From NCBI GenBank assembly GCA_026195755.1, contig JAPHRL010000032.1, positions 1-9,207 on the forward strand: a stretch of DNA of 9,207 nt, given 5' to 3'. The position numbers were made by a program, and so were the translations under genes. This stretch comes from Kangiella sp. (GTDB lineage: Bacteria > Pseudomonadota > Gammaproteobacteria > Enterobacterales > Kangiellaceae). Below, piece by piece: positions 1 through 6,581 of this stretch. Positions within the stretch are counted from its first letter, which is position 1; each line of letters begins with the position of its first letter. The notes under the pieces were generated by a model. It had not been told where the DNA came from. It saw only the letters and a program-made list of their open reading frames with translations, and did not search any database.

Positions 1-606
1 GTTTTAATGACCGTTGAAAGTAATGAGAGTCTAAAACCTTATTCTATCCGTTCACCGATTACTGGTGTAGTAACTGATTTATTCTCCAATGAAGGAGAGC
101 AGGCCAACGCTCAAGTTTTACTGGAGGTTACAGCAACCGATAAGCTGGTTGCAGAGTTAGCTATTTACCCAACAGATAGGGCGAAGGTGAAACTTAATGC
201 ACCTGTGGAACTGATGATTAGCGGGTTTGATACTCCAGTTCGCTCAACCATTGATAGCAGCCTGCCTCAGACTCGCTCCGATCAAGCAAAGATTTATCGC
301 GTTAAATTCAATAACACTGAACTTGGGCTTAGTGAAGGACAGTTTGTTACTGCTAAAGTTGAAGTGAATACTCTGGAAGTTCCCTTGGCTGTAAAAAGAA
401 CTGGTTTACAGGCATTCAGAGATTTTACGGTCGTCTATGCCAAAGTAGGCGAGCAGTACGAAGTTAGAATGCTTGAGCTTGGTGAACAAGATAGCGAGTG
501 GGTTGAAGTTCTGGGAGGACTTGAACCTGGCACCGAATACGTTACTGAAAACAGTTTTATTATCAAAGCCGATATCGAAAAATCCGGCGCGTCGCACGAC
601 CATTAG
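1..606 (+). CDS. CzcB/HlyD-type RND efflux adaptor, C-terminal part (5' end outside window)
   Basis: This is the periplasmic membrane-fusion protein that links an inner-membrane RND pump to an outer-membrane channel. The frame is open through nt 1, so the ATG at 7 is internal, and about 200 C-terminal residues of an expected ~400 are present. The fragment opens with the second half of the barrel-sandwich (lipoyl-like) domain: the stretch IRSPITGVVTDLF and the following 'GEQANAQVLLEVTATDKLVAEL' region are typical of CzcB adaptors. A beta-barrel region and a membrane-proximal domain follow, with the usual 'LGGLEPGTEYVTENSFIIKADI' style ending. The protein finishes in SHDH, a short His tail that could touch metal. 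Its TAG stop lies 9 bp before the RND pump ATG, so the two are surely co-transcribed. The family call is strong. Metal specificity is inferred from the pump next door. Confidence 0.9.
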   Translation, partial: VLMTVESNESLKPYSIRSPITGVVTDLFSNEGEQANAQVLLEVTATDKLVAELAIYPTDRAKVKLNAPVELMISGFDTPVRSTIDSSLPQTRSDQAKIYRVKFNNTELGLSEGQFVTAKVEVNTLEVPLAVKRTGLQAFRDFTVVYAKVGEQYEVRMLELGEQDSEWVEVLGGLEPGTEYVTENSFIIKADIEKSGASHDH

Positions 607-615
607 GAGTGAGCA

Positions 616-3600
616 ATGCTGGATAAAATTTTACGATTTTCGATACATCGAAATTTTTTAATACTGATTGCAGTTCTCGCTTTAGCGGGGCTTGGGCTTT
701 GGAATTTTAAAAAGCTGCCGATTGATGCGGTACCTGATATCACCAATGTGCAGGTTATGATCAATACGGAAGCGCCCGGTTATACGCCTCTTGAGGTTGA
801 GCAGCGTGTAGCCTATCCATTAGAAACCGCATTAGCTGGCCTGCCTGGTTTAGCCAACACGCGCTCAGTTTCACGTTATGGCCTGTCGCAGGTTATCGCT
901 ATATTTGACGACGAAACTGATGTTTATTTTGCAAGACAACTGGTCAATGAGCGACTTGTTTCTGCTAAATCTGAATTGCCGTCGGGCCTTGAGCCAGAGC
1001 TTGGTCCTATAGCAACTGGCCTGGGTGAAATTTTCATGTTCACCGTTGATGCCGAACCTGGAGCGGTTAACGAAGAAGGCGAACCCATTACCCCAATGGA
1101 TTTACGGACGGTCCATGACTGGATCATTCGACCGCAGTTAATGCGCGTTCCGGGTGTAGTCGAAGTTAACCCGATCGGCGGTTATGAGCGTGAAATTCTA
1201 GTCGCTTTTGAGTCGAAAAAACTGCTTGCGTTTAAATTAACTCAGGCTGATGTTATTTCAGCGATTCAACAGAACAATGCCAATCAGGGCGCCGGTTTCA
1301 TTGAGCAAAGTGGTGCTCAATGGCTGATACGTATTCCCGGTCAAGCTGAAAACCTGGAGGCTATTGAATCTATTCCATTAAGCACTCAAAACGGTTCAAG
1401 CATCAGAGTATCGGATGTGGCTACAGTGAGCGAAGGCCATGGCTTGAGAACTGGCGCAGCCACACAAAATGGGCGTGAAGTGGTCATGAGCACCGTCTTC
1501 ATGTTGATTGGCGAGAACAGCCGCACCGTTGCGCAAGCGGTTGGCGAAAAACTCAAAGAAATTAACGATACTCTTCCCGAAGGAGTGGTTGCGACTGCCG
1601 TTTACGACAGAACCAAGCTGGTTGACGAAACCCTGAAAACGGTAACCACAAATCTCACAGAAGGTGCCTTATTAGTCATCGTTATTCTGTTCCTGTTGTT
1701 AGGCAATATTCGTGCAGCTTTCTTGACCGCATTAGTTATTCCTTTTGCAATGCTGATGACTATTACCGGCATGGTGCAAACACGAGTCAGTGCCAATTTA
1801 ATGAGTCTCGGTGCTTTAGACTTTGGTTTGTTAGTTGATGGGGCCATTATTATTGTTGAGAACTGTCTGCGGCGACTCAGTCAAAATAGTCATCAACAAG
1901 GTCAGCTAGCATTAAGAGAGCGTCTCGACATAGTCTTTAACGCTACGCGTGAAGTCATTCGTCCGGCCATGTTTGGTGTCTTTATTATCACTGCGGTATA
2001 CCTTCCGATATTTGCGCTGGAAGGCGTCGAAGGCAAGATGTTCCACCCAATGGCCATCACTGTAGTCATAGCACTGTTAAGCGCTATGCTGCTGTCGATC
2101 ACGTTCGTTCCTGCGGCTACTGCATTGCTGTTTAAAAAGCCTGTTCAGGAAAAGCACAATTACATAATGAAAGGCGCCGCGAAGATCTATCAGCCAGCAC
2201 TTAGTTGGGTGTTGAAAGCTAGATGGATTGTGGTTTCAGTTGCTGCTTTGTTAGTGGTTATCAGTGGTTATCAGGCAACAAGATTAGGTAGCGAGTTTGT
2301 ACCCAATCTTGATGAAGGTGATATTGCTATGCATGCGCTACGTATTCCTGGTACATCCTTGAGTCAGGCCATTGCATTACAAGAAAGTCTTGAAGATAAA
2401 ATTAAGGAAATGCCTGAAGTCGAGAGGGTCTTCGCTAAAATTGGTACTGCTGATGTCGCTACTGACGCTGTTCCTCCAAGCGTTGCAGATAATTTTATTA
2501 TTTTAAAACCTCGCAGCGATTGGCCTGATCCCGACAAAACTAAAAATCAGGTGGTTCAGGAGTTGTCGGATCTAGTCAATCAAATACCCGGCAATCGCTA
2601 TGAATTCTTACAACCAATTCAAATGCGTTTCAATGAACTTTTAGCTGGTGTCAGAGCAGAGCTTGCGATTAAAGTTTTTGGTGACGATTTAGAGCAACTG
2701 GCTGCGCTGGGAGATGAGATCGAAGGAGCGATAAGTTCCGTTGAAGGCATAGCTGATCTACAGGTTGAGCAAATCACTGGGCTACCAATGTTAGTCATTG
2801 AACCAGATGCAAAGAAACTGGCTCAATATGGCATCTCCAAAGCATTGTTACAGCAGCAGCTTGCCACAGCCATGAGGGGCACTGTTGCTGGGAAATATTA
2901 CGAAGGTGATATTCGTTCAGACATAGTTGTTCGACTGAATGAAACCAGTCGTTCCAATATGGATAACCTTAATCGCTTACCCATACAAATTAATGGCGAT
3001 ACGGCAGTTCCTTTACAGGAATTAGCAACGGTGAAACAAGTTATTGGCGCTAACCAGGTCAACCGTGAGAATGGTAAGAGAAGGGTGGTTGTAACTGCTA
3101 ATGTCAGAGGTCGAGATCTCGGTTCATTCGTTGAAGATATTCAAACAGCTATCAATAGTAATGTTGATATCCCTGCTGGATATTGGATCGAATACGGTGG
3201 CACTTACCAGAAACTTCAATCAGCATCTGACCGATTAAGTCTTGTAGTACCCTTGACGCTGTTGATGATCATTGGTTTGCTAATTTTAGCGCTGGGCTCA
3301 ATTAAAGATGCACTCATAATCTTCTCAGGAGTACCACTGGCTTTAACCGGTGGCGTTGCCGCTTTGATGTTGCGTGACATTCCATTTTCAATTTCAGCAG
3401 CCGTTGGCTTTATTGCTCTATCCGGTATTGCAATTTTAAATGGGCTGGTTATGGTGTCCTTCATCAGAGAGCTAATCAAAGATCGTGTCACTCTGGATAA
3501 AGCTATTTTCCAAGGGGCATTAACCCGTTTAAGACCTGTGTTAACAACCGCTTTGGTTGCCTCTCTAGGTTTTGTTCCGATGGCGTTAAATACTGGCATT

Positions 3601-3744
3601 GGTTCTGAAGTACAGCGTCCATTGGCAACCGTTGTGATTGGTGGCATTATCTCTTCCACCTTGCTAACTCTGTTCGTAATTCCGGCACTGTATAAATTAC
3701 TACACAAAGAAAATACTCCCAATAAGGAGCAAGTAAGTGAATAA
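616..3744 (+). CDS. czcA: CzcA-type heavy-metal RND efflux pump (HME family)
   Basis: This is the inner-membrane, proton-driven RND pump that expels metal cations through an adaptor and outer-membrane channel. At 1042 aa it is a normal full length. The start has a good Shine-Dalgarno (AGGAG at 605-609). The layout is standard: TM1 at about residues 13-30, a large periplasmic porter loop, a TM block at about 349-550, a second periplasmic loop, and a final TM block from about 875. In TM4 the motif LDFGLLVDGAIIIVEN places Asp402, Asp408 and Glu415 exactly where CzcA of Cupriavidus has its proton-relay and transport residues. The monovalent CusA class has a different motif with Ala in place of the first Asp, so a divalent substrate (Zn, Co, Cd or Ni) is favoured. 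The exact metal cannot be read from the sequence. The last 8 bp overlap the next gene. Confidence 0.95.
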   Translation: MLDKILRFSIHRNFLILIAVLALAGLGLWNFKKLPIDAVPDITNVQVMINTEAPGYTPLEVEQRVAYPLETALAGLPGLANTRSVSRYGLSQVIAIFDDETDVYFARQLVNERLVSAKSELPSGLEPELGPIATGLGEIFMFTVDAEPGAVNEEGEPITPMDLRTVHDWIIRPQLMRVPGVVEVNPIGGYEREILVAFESKKLLAFKLTQADVISAIQQNNANQGAGFIEQSGAQWLIRIPGQAENLEAIESIPLSTQNGSSIRVSDVATVSEGHGLRTGAATQNGREVVMSTVFMLIGENSRTVAQAVGEKLKEINDTLPEGVVATAVYDRTKLVDETLKTVTTNLTEGALLVIVILFLLLGNIRAAFLTALVIPFAMLMTITGMVQTRVSANLMSLGALDFGLLVDGAIIIVENCLRRLSQNSHQQGQLALRERLDIVFNATREVIRPAMFGVFIITAVYLPIFALEGVEGKMFHPMAITVVIALLSAMLLSITFVPAATALLFKKPVQEKHNYIMKGAAKIYQPALSWVLKARWIVVSVAALLVVISGYQATRLGSEFVPNLDEGDIAMHALRIPGTSLSQAIALQESLEDKIKEMPEVERVFAKIGTADVATDAVPPSVADNFIILKPRSDWPDPDKTKNQVVQELSDLVNQIPGNRYEFLQPIQMRFNELLAGVRAELAIKVFGDDLEQLAALGDEIEGAISSVEGIADLQVEQITGLPMLVIEPDAKKLAQYGISKALLQQQLATAMRGTVAGKYYEGDIRSDIVVRLNETSRSNMDNLNRLPIQINGDTAVPLQELATVKQVIGANQVNRENGKRRVVVTANVRGRDLGSFVEDIQTAINSNVDIPAGYWIEYGGTYQKLQSASDRLSLVVPLTLLMIIGLLILALGSIKDALIIFSGVPLALTGGVAALMLRDIPFSISAAVGFIALSGIAILNGLVMVSFIRELIKDRVTLDKAIFQGALTRLRPVLTTALVASLGFVPMALNTGIGSEVQRPLATVVIGGIISSTLLTLFVIPALYKLLHKENTPNKEQVSE

Positions 3745-4435
3745 CAAAGCGATTAATATCTGCTTAAAAATTATTGTGGCTTTGCTGGCATTGGTTTCTG
3801 CTAATGCCTTTGCACACGGCGTTGATGACAGCACGCGAAGCTTTCTCGAAAACAATACCGGTGTGCAGTTCATTCCCTTTCTATACATTGGTGCTAAGCA
3901 TATGGTGACCGGGTATGATCATTTGTTGTTCCTAGTCGGTGTTATTTTCTTTCTATACAAAAGCAAAGATGTACTGTTATATGTCACCATGTTCACCATT
4001 GGCCATAGCATCACGCTGCTGTATGGCGTGCTCAATGATATTAACGTTAATGCCTATCTGATTGATGCCATTATCGGCTTATCCGTTGTCTATAAAGGCT
4101 TCGACAATCTTGGTGGCTTTAAGCGCTTATTTGGTCGACAACCCAACACGCAGTTAGCCGTTTTGATATTTGGCTTATTCCATGGCTTTGGCCTGGCGAC
4201 CAAACTGCAAGAATTTCAATTGCCTGAAGATGGCTTGTTGAGCAATCTGATCGGATTCAATATTGGCGTAGAAATAGGGCAGTTTGCAGCTTTAGGCATC
4301 ATCTTGTTGCTCATCAATGCCTGGCGGAAACTACCATCCTATGAAAGGTTTTCCGTTACTACCAATACACTATTGATGAGCGCGGGCTTTATGCTGATGG
4401 GCTTCCAGCTCACTGGCTACTTCATAAATCAATAA
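3737..4435 (+). CDS. HupE/UreJ-family membrane protein (possible metal permease)
   Basis: This is a 232-aa integral membrane protein of the HupE/UreJ_2 type. The GTG start at 3737 lies inside the 3' end of the pump gene (8-bp overlap) and has a strong AAGGAG at 3724-3729, so translational coupling is likely. A cleavable signal peptide is visible, with a Lys11 and hydrophobic core ending in ANAFA and mature His27-Gly. The family signature follows: His55, then Gly59-Tyr-Asp61-His62 at the start of a TM helix, with further conserved-looking His90 (IGHS) and His149 (LFHGFG). Six or so TM segments are visible. HupE and UreJ relatives are described as nickel permeases. This subfamily commonly sits beside CzcA pumps, where its role is not settled. 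It may supply or sense metal at the membrane, but that is inference. Confidence 0.85.
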   Translation: MNNKAINICLKIIVALLALVSANAFAHGVDDSTRSFLENNTGVQFIPFLYIGAKHMVTGYDHLLFLVGVIFFLYKSKDVLLYVTMFTIGHSITLLYGVLNDINVNAYLIDAIIGLSVVYKGFDNLGGFKRLFGRQPNTQLAVLIFGLFHGFGLATKLQEFQLPEDGLLSNLIGFNIGVEIGQFAALGIILLLINAWRKLPSYERFSVTTNTLLMSAGFMLMGFQLTGYFINQ

Positions 4436-4450
4436 GACAAGAGATTAACT

Positions 4451-4984
4451 ATGCAACCAACAGTTAGTAATAAAAGTTTACTCAAAGCGACTATTATCGC
4501 TTTAGTGATTGCGGCAATCGCTCTGGTAACCATTATTTTGCCGTCAGAGTACAACGTTGACCCAACTGGAATAGGCCAGAAGCTTGGGCTAACAGTTTTA
4601 GCCACCGGCAAGACTGAAGAAAACAAAGTAACGCCTGTTGAAAATGATGCGCAACCTGAGTCAGCCACCAAGACTATCGAGGTGACGGTTCCGGCTGGGC
4701 GTGGTATCGAGTATAAGTTCGCCATGGAACAATTCTCAAAGATGGAATACGAATGGATGACCGATGGTCAGCCGCTCTATTTTGATCTGCATGGGGAACC
4801 TGAAGGTGATACTACAGGTTATTTTGAAAGTTATGTCATAGCAACCAATGCCGAAATGAAAGGCTCTTTCACAGCACCTTTCGCGGGTTCGCATGGTTGG
4901 TATTGGAAGAACAACTCAGACCAGGACGTAGCGATACAGTTAATCGTCGAAGGCGAATTTGAAGTTATTGGTTTAAAACAGTAA
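4451..4984 (+). CDS. Membrane-anchored periplasmic protein of metal-efflux operons
   Basis: This 177-aa protein has one N-terminal TM helix (about residues 12-31, ending at LPSEYNVDPTGIGQKLGL) that should anchor it in the inner membrane. A low-complexity acidic linker follows (about 52-72), then a periplasmic beta-rich domain (about 75-177). The domain has an ExxVPAGRGIEYKF start and a GSHGWYWKN motif at about 146-154, and finishes with a VAIQLIVEGEFEVI strand. This resembles proteins annotated only as 'transmembrane anchor protein' next to CzcA/HupE genes. I do not know a demonstrated activity. The single His148 flanked by aromatics, together with His114, could form a metal or ligand site, but this is a guess. 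The gene begins 15 bp after the HupE-like stop with only a weak purine-rich ribosome site (4438-4444). Confidence 0.75.
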   Translation: MQPTVSNKSLLKATIIALVIAAIALVTIILPSEYNVDPTGIGQKLGLTVLATGKTEENKVTPVENDAQPESATKTIEVTVPAGRGIEYKFAMEQFSKMEYEWMTDGQPLYFDLHGEPEGDTTGYFESYVIATNAEMKGSFTAPFAGSHGWYWKNNSDQDVAIQLIVEGEFEVIGLKQ

Positions 4985-4997
4985 ATTGGAGACAGTT

Positions 4998-5339
4998 ATG
5001 AAAAAAATATTAAGCATTTTAGCGTTGGTAATTGTGTTTGCATCGGGCAGTGTATTTGCACACGGTTCGCACGGTAAAATCAGCGGCCAGGATGCAAAGA
5101 GCATTGCCTATAAGTCAGTTAAGCAAATGACTTTTAAAGATTTAGGTTTTGAGCCAGGGAAGCTCAATGAAAGCTGGAAGAAAATCACTGATGCTGACAT
5201 TTCAGTAGTCGAAATCGGAACAGGTTATTTCGTCGTGAGTGCAAAAAACACATCGGAAGAAGCAACTATTTATTTCAAGATAGCCACTAATGGTCAGGTG
5301 CTAGCCGCTAGTGAAACAAACATCTTCTCAGAGGAATAG
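4998..5339 (+). CDS. DUF6488-type small exported protein with His-containing N-terminus
   Basis: This 113-aa protein has a clear signal peptide: two Lys, a hydrophobic core, then SGSVFA with cleavage before HGSHG. The mature N-terminus therefore carries two closely spaced His. The rest is a small PepSY-like alpha/beta domain with 'VKQMTFKDLGFEPGKLNESWKK' near residues 41-62 and a YFKIATNGQVL strand near 92-102, typical of the DUF6488 family. The start is set at ATG 4998 because GGAG (4988-4991) lies 6 nt upstream. A TTG at 4986 would overlap that ribosome site and spoil the signal peptide. The stop at 5339 is 1 bp from the next ATG. The protein probably acts in the periplasm as a metal-binding accessory of the pump. 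That role is inferred from the operon and the His residues, not known. Confidence 0.8.
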   Translation: MKKILSILALVIVFASGSVFAHGSHGKISGQDAKSIAYKSVKQMTFKDLGFEPGKLNESWKKITDADISVVEIGTGYFVVSAKNTSEEATIYFKIATNGQVLAASETNIFSEE

Positions 5340-5340
5340 T

Positions 5341-5598
5341 ATGATCGAAATCATTCCAAATTGGCACCCAATATTTGTTCACTTTACCGTAGCATTACTT
5401 GTTATCTGCGGGATTTTTCAACTTGTGCTTTGGGTTTTTCCCAGTAATGCAACATCTACGGCAACTAGCGCTCAGAGCTGGCTAGTTATACTCGGCTCAA
5501 TCGCAGTGTTAGCGACAGTGGGTACAGGACTGCAGGCTTATTATAGCGTTGCTCACGATACACCATCTCATTTAGCGATGACCGATCATCGTAATTGA
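5341..5598 (+). CDS. DUF2231 membrane domain, N-terminal piece up to the TGA
   Basis: As read literally this is an 85-aa membrane protein. The ATG at 5341 has AGAGGA about 6 nt upstream and sits 1 bp after the preceding stop, so I prefer it to the earlier in-frame start at 5311, which lies inside the upstream gene. Residues 1-85 begin IPNWHPIFVHFTVALL, where His9 and His14 match the HPxxVH signature at the first helix of DUF2231 proteins. A second TM helix lies at about 46-66, followed by the AHDTPSHLAMTDHRN segment that normally leads into helix 3. Two of the expected four helices are missing, so this fragment alone is probably not functional. DUF2231 has no established biochemical role. Several members occur in metal-related operons. 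Confidence 0.6.
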   Translation: MIEIIPNWHPIFVHFTVALLVICGIFQLVLWVFPSNATSTATSAQSWLVILGSIAVLATVGTGLQAYYSVAHDTPSHLAMTDHRN

Positions 5599-5601
5599 GC
5601 G

Positions 5602-6423
5602 TTGGCGACAAGTTCTGTTTTTCTGATTGGAGTGGTTTTGTTTTATCTGTTTCCTAGAAAGGGCCAGTATCTTGCAGGTGTTTTCTTCGTTGCAGCTTTG
5701 ATTTTAGTGTCGATCACAGCCTATAAAGGTGGCGATCTTGTTTACAGACATGGATTAGGGGTTATGTCTTTACCCGAGGTCACAGGTGAAGGGCACGATC
5801 ACGACCATGGTGATGGCAATGGCCACGATAAGCAAAGCAACCACCACGTTGATACAAAAGAAAGCACTACAAAAGCAAGTGATACTCATGCTCACGATGA
5901 CACGCATGCACATCAAAGAAATAGCCAAGATCATCATGCCAATGCAGATGATCGAGCATACATCAAAGACATAATTGCTGATGTTAAATACGGTTGGGAA
6001 AATGGTGATGGAGCTCCGTTCCGAAAGCATTTTCTTGATTTTGAAGGCGCCCGATATGTAGAGTCAGGTGGTCAGAACGAAGGCCTTAAGGACTTGGTAA
6101 CCCATCATGTAGAACCTGAAAAAGATGCTCTGGAATATCTTTCTTTGGAATTCTCCAATATTGAAATCTATTTTGAGAATAACTTTGCCTGGGTAGTAGC
6201 CGATACCCGAGTCAAAGGTAAGGTCAACAAAACGGGATATGAATTTGATAAATCAGGCTATCAGACATTCCTGTTCCGCAAAGTAAACGGCCAGTGGAAA
6301 GTCGTGCATACTCACTCTTCATCACGCGATTATCGTGATGAGGGGGTAAAAGGCGAGCCCAAAGAAGACACCAGTGTAGAACCTCAAGAGTCAGACCATT
6401 CGCATGACGGGCATGGGCATTGA
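5602..6423 (+). CDS. C-terminal piece: two TM helices, His-rich linker, NTF2/SnoaL-like domain
   Basis: This is the 3' continuation of the interrupted gene, in the same frame. It could be translated separately only from poor starts: TTG 5602 has no ribosome site, and TTG 5638 has GGAG at 5629-5632. Two hydrophobic segments come first (about residues 3-15 and 22-38), completing the DUF2231 domain. Next is a linker of about 55 residues dense in His, Asp and Thr (5794-5940: HDHDHGD, THAHDDTHAH, DHH). An NTF2/SnoaL-like fold then runs from about 'DRAYIKDIIADVKYGWENGDG' to 'GQWKVVHTHSSSRDY', and the tail ends DHSHDGHGH. The NTF2-like part matches the style of small periplasmic proteins in metal-resistance operons, which end in W+VVH.HSSSR. 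The His clusters suggest Zn/Ni/Co buffering. No catalytic function can be assigned. Confidence 0.65.
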   Translation: MATSSVFLIGVVLFYLFPRKGQYLAGVFFVAALILVSITAYKGGDLVYRHGLGVMSLPEVTGEGHDHDHGDGNGHDKQSNHHVDTKESTTKASDTHAHDDTHAHQRNSQDHHANADDRAYIKDIIADVKYGWENGDGAPFRKHFLDFEGARYVESGGQNEGLKDLVTHHVEPEKDALEYLSLEFSNIEIYFENNFAWVVADTRVKGKVNKTGYEFDKSGYQTFLFRKVNGQWKVVHTHSSSRDYRDEGVKGEPKEDTSVEPQESDHSHDGHGH

Positions 6424-6507
6424 AAAGCTTCTTCGCACTTCAGTCAACAGGCTTTTATTCATTCTGAAAGTCAAATCTGCATTGAATCAGTTCAAATAAA
6501 TACAAAG

Positions 6508-6540
6508 TGCCTCTTATAGTAAGGGGCATGTTTATTTATA
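6508..6540 (+). terminator. Candidate rho-independent terminator ending the metal operon
   Basis: A 9-bp stem (6508-6516 with 6520-6528, arms TGCCTCTTA and TAAGGGGCA, one T-G wobble, 3-nt loop) is followed by T-rich sequence TGTTTATTTATA. It lies 84 bp after the last stop of the metal operon and before the preferred start of the regulator gene. The T-tract is interrupted, so efficiency is uncertain. A GTG at 6507 could extend the regulator ORF through this hairpin, but that start has no ribosome site. Confidence 0.45.
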
Positions 6541-6566
6541 CTGTTTACGGTATTTGGGATGTAAAC
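6537..6566 (+). promoter_or_regulatory. Candidate promoter -10 and inverted repeat ahead of the BTAD regulator
   Basis: TATACT at 6537-6542 is a 5/6 match to the sigma-70 -10 box, with no good -35 at the right distance. A perfect inverted repeat, GTTTAC (6543-6548) and GTAAAC (6561-6566) with a 12-nt spacer, starts immediately after it. The repeat would cover the transcription start and end 3 nt before the AAAGGA ribosome site. It could be an operator or a leader hairpin limiting translation. This is suggestive only. Confidence 0.3.
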
Positions 6567-6581
6567 TCGAAAGGAAATTCG

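Larger units (their letters stand above)
5341..6423 (+). pseudogene. DUF2231 / His-linker / NTF2-like fusion gene interrupted by an in-frame TGA
   Basis: The two reading frames either side of the TGA at 5596-5598 are the same frame and make sense as one protein of about 360 residues. A DUF2231-type membrane domain (codons 1 to about 145) is followed by a His-rich linker and an NTF2/SnoaL-like domain. The TGA at codon 86 falls inside the DUF2231 signature, between 'MTDHRN' and 'ALATSSVF'. Relatives, as I recall them, read MTDHRNWAL there, so one G-to-A change (TGG to TGA) explains the break. Nothing else in the frame is damaged across 274 downstream codons. That points to a very recent mutation, tolerated readthrough, or a base-call error rather than a decayed gene. 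TGA is also the true stop of this gene (6421-6423), so a recoded genome is unlikely. Confidence 0.7.

Noticed and set aside
3216..3722. 168-codon open frame on the minus strand within the pump gene
   Set aside because: It lies wholly inside the conserved CzcA coding sequence, has an unnatural composition and resembles no family.
5596..5640. TGA at 5596 as a selenocysteine codon
   Set aside because: The family residue expected there is Trp, not Cys, and I see no convincing hairpin with a GU apical loop directly downstream.
5596..6423. Alternative genetic code with TGA read as Trp
   Set aside because: The same gene ends in TGA (6421-6423), and this is the only internal TGA among the supported genes.
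6423..6456. AAAAGC (6423-6428) and GCTTTT (6451-6456) as a terminator stem
   Set aside because: It has only a 6-bp AT-rich stem with a 22-nt loop. The hairpin at 6508-6528 is much better.
6442..6475. AGTCAA at 6442 and 6469 as reverse-strand copies of the phased operator, implying autoregulation
   Set aside because: The spacing is 27 bp, not a multiple of 11, and only part of the heptamer matches.
6507..6581. GTG 6507 as the start of the BTAD regulator
   Set aside because: There is no ribosome site, the extension reads through a terminator-like hairpin, and ATG 6582 has AAAGGA at good spacing and begins at the winged-helix domain.
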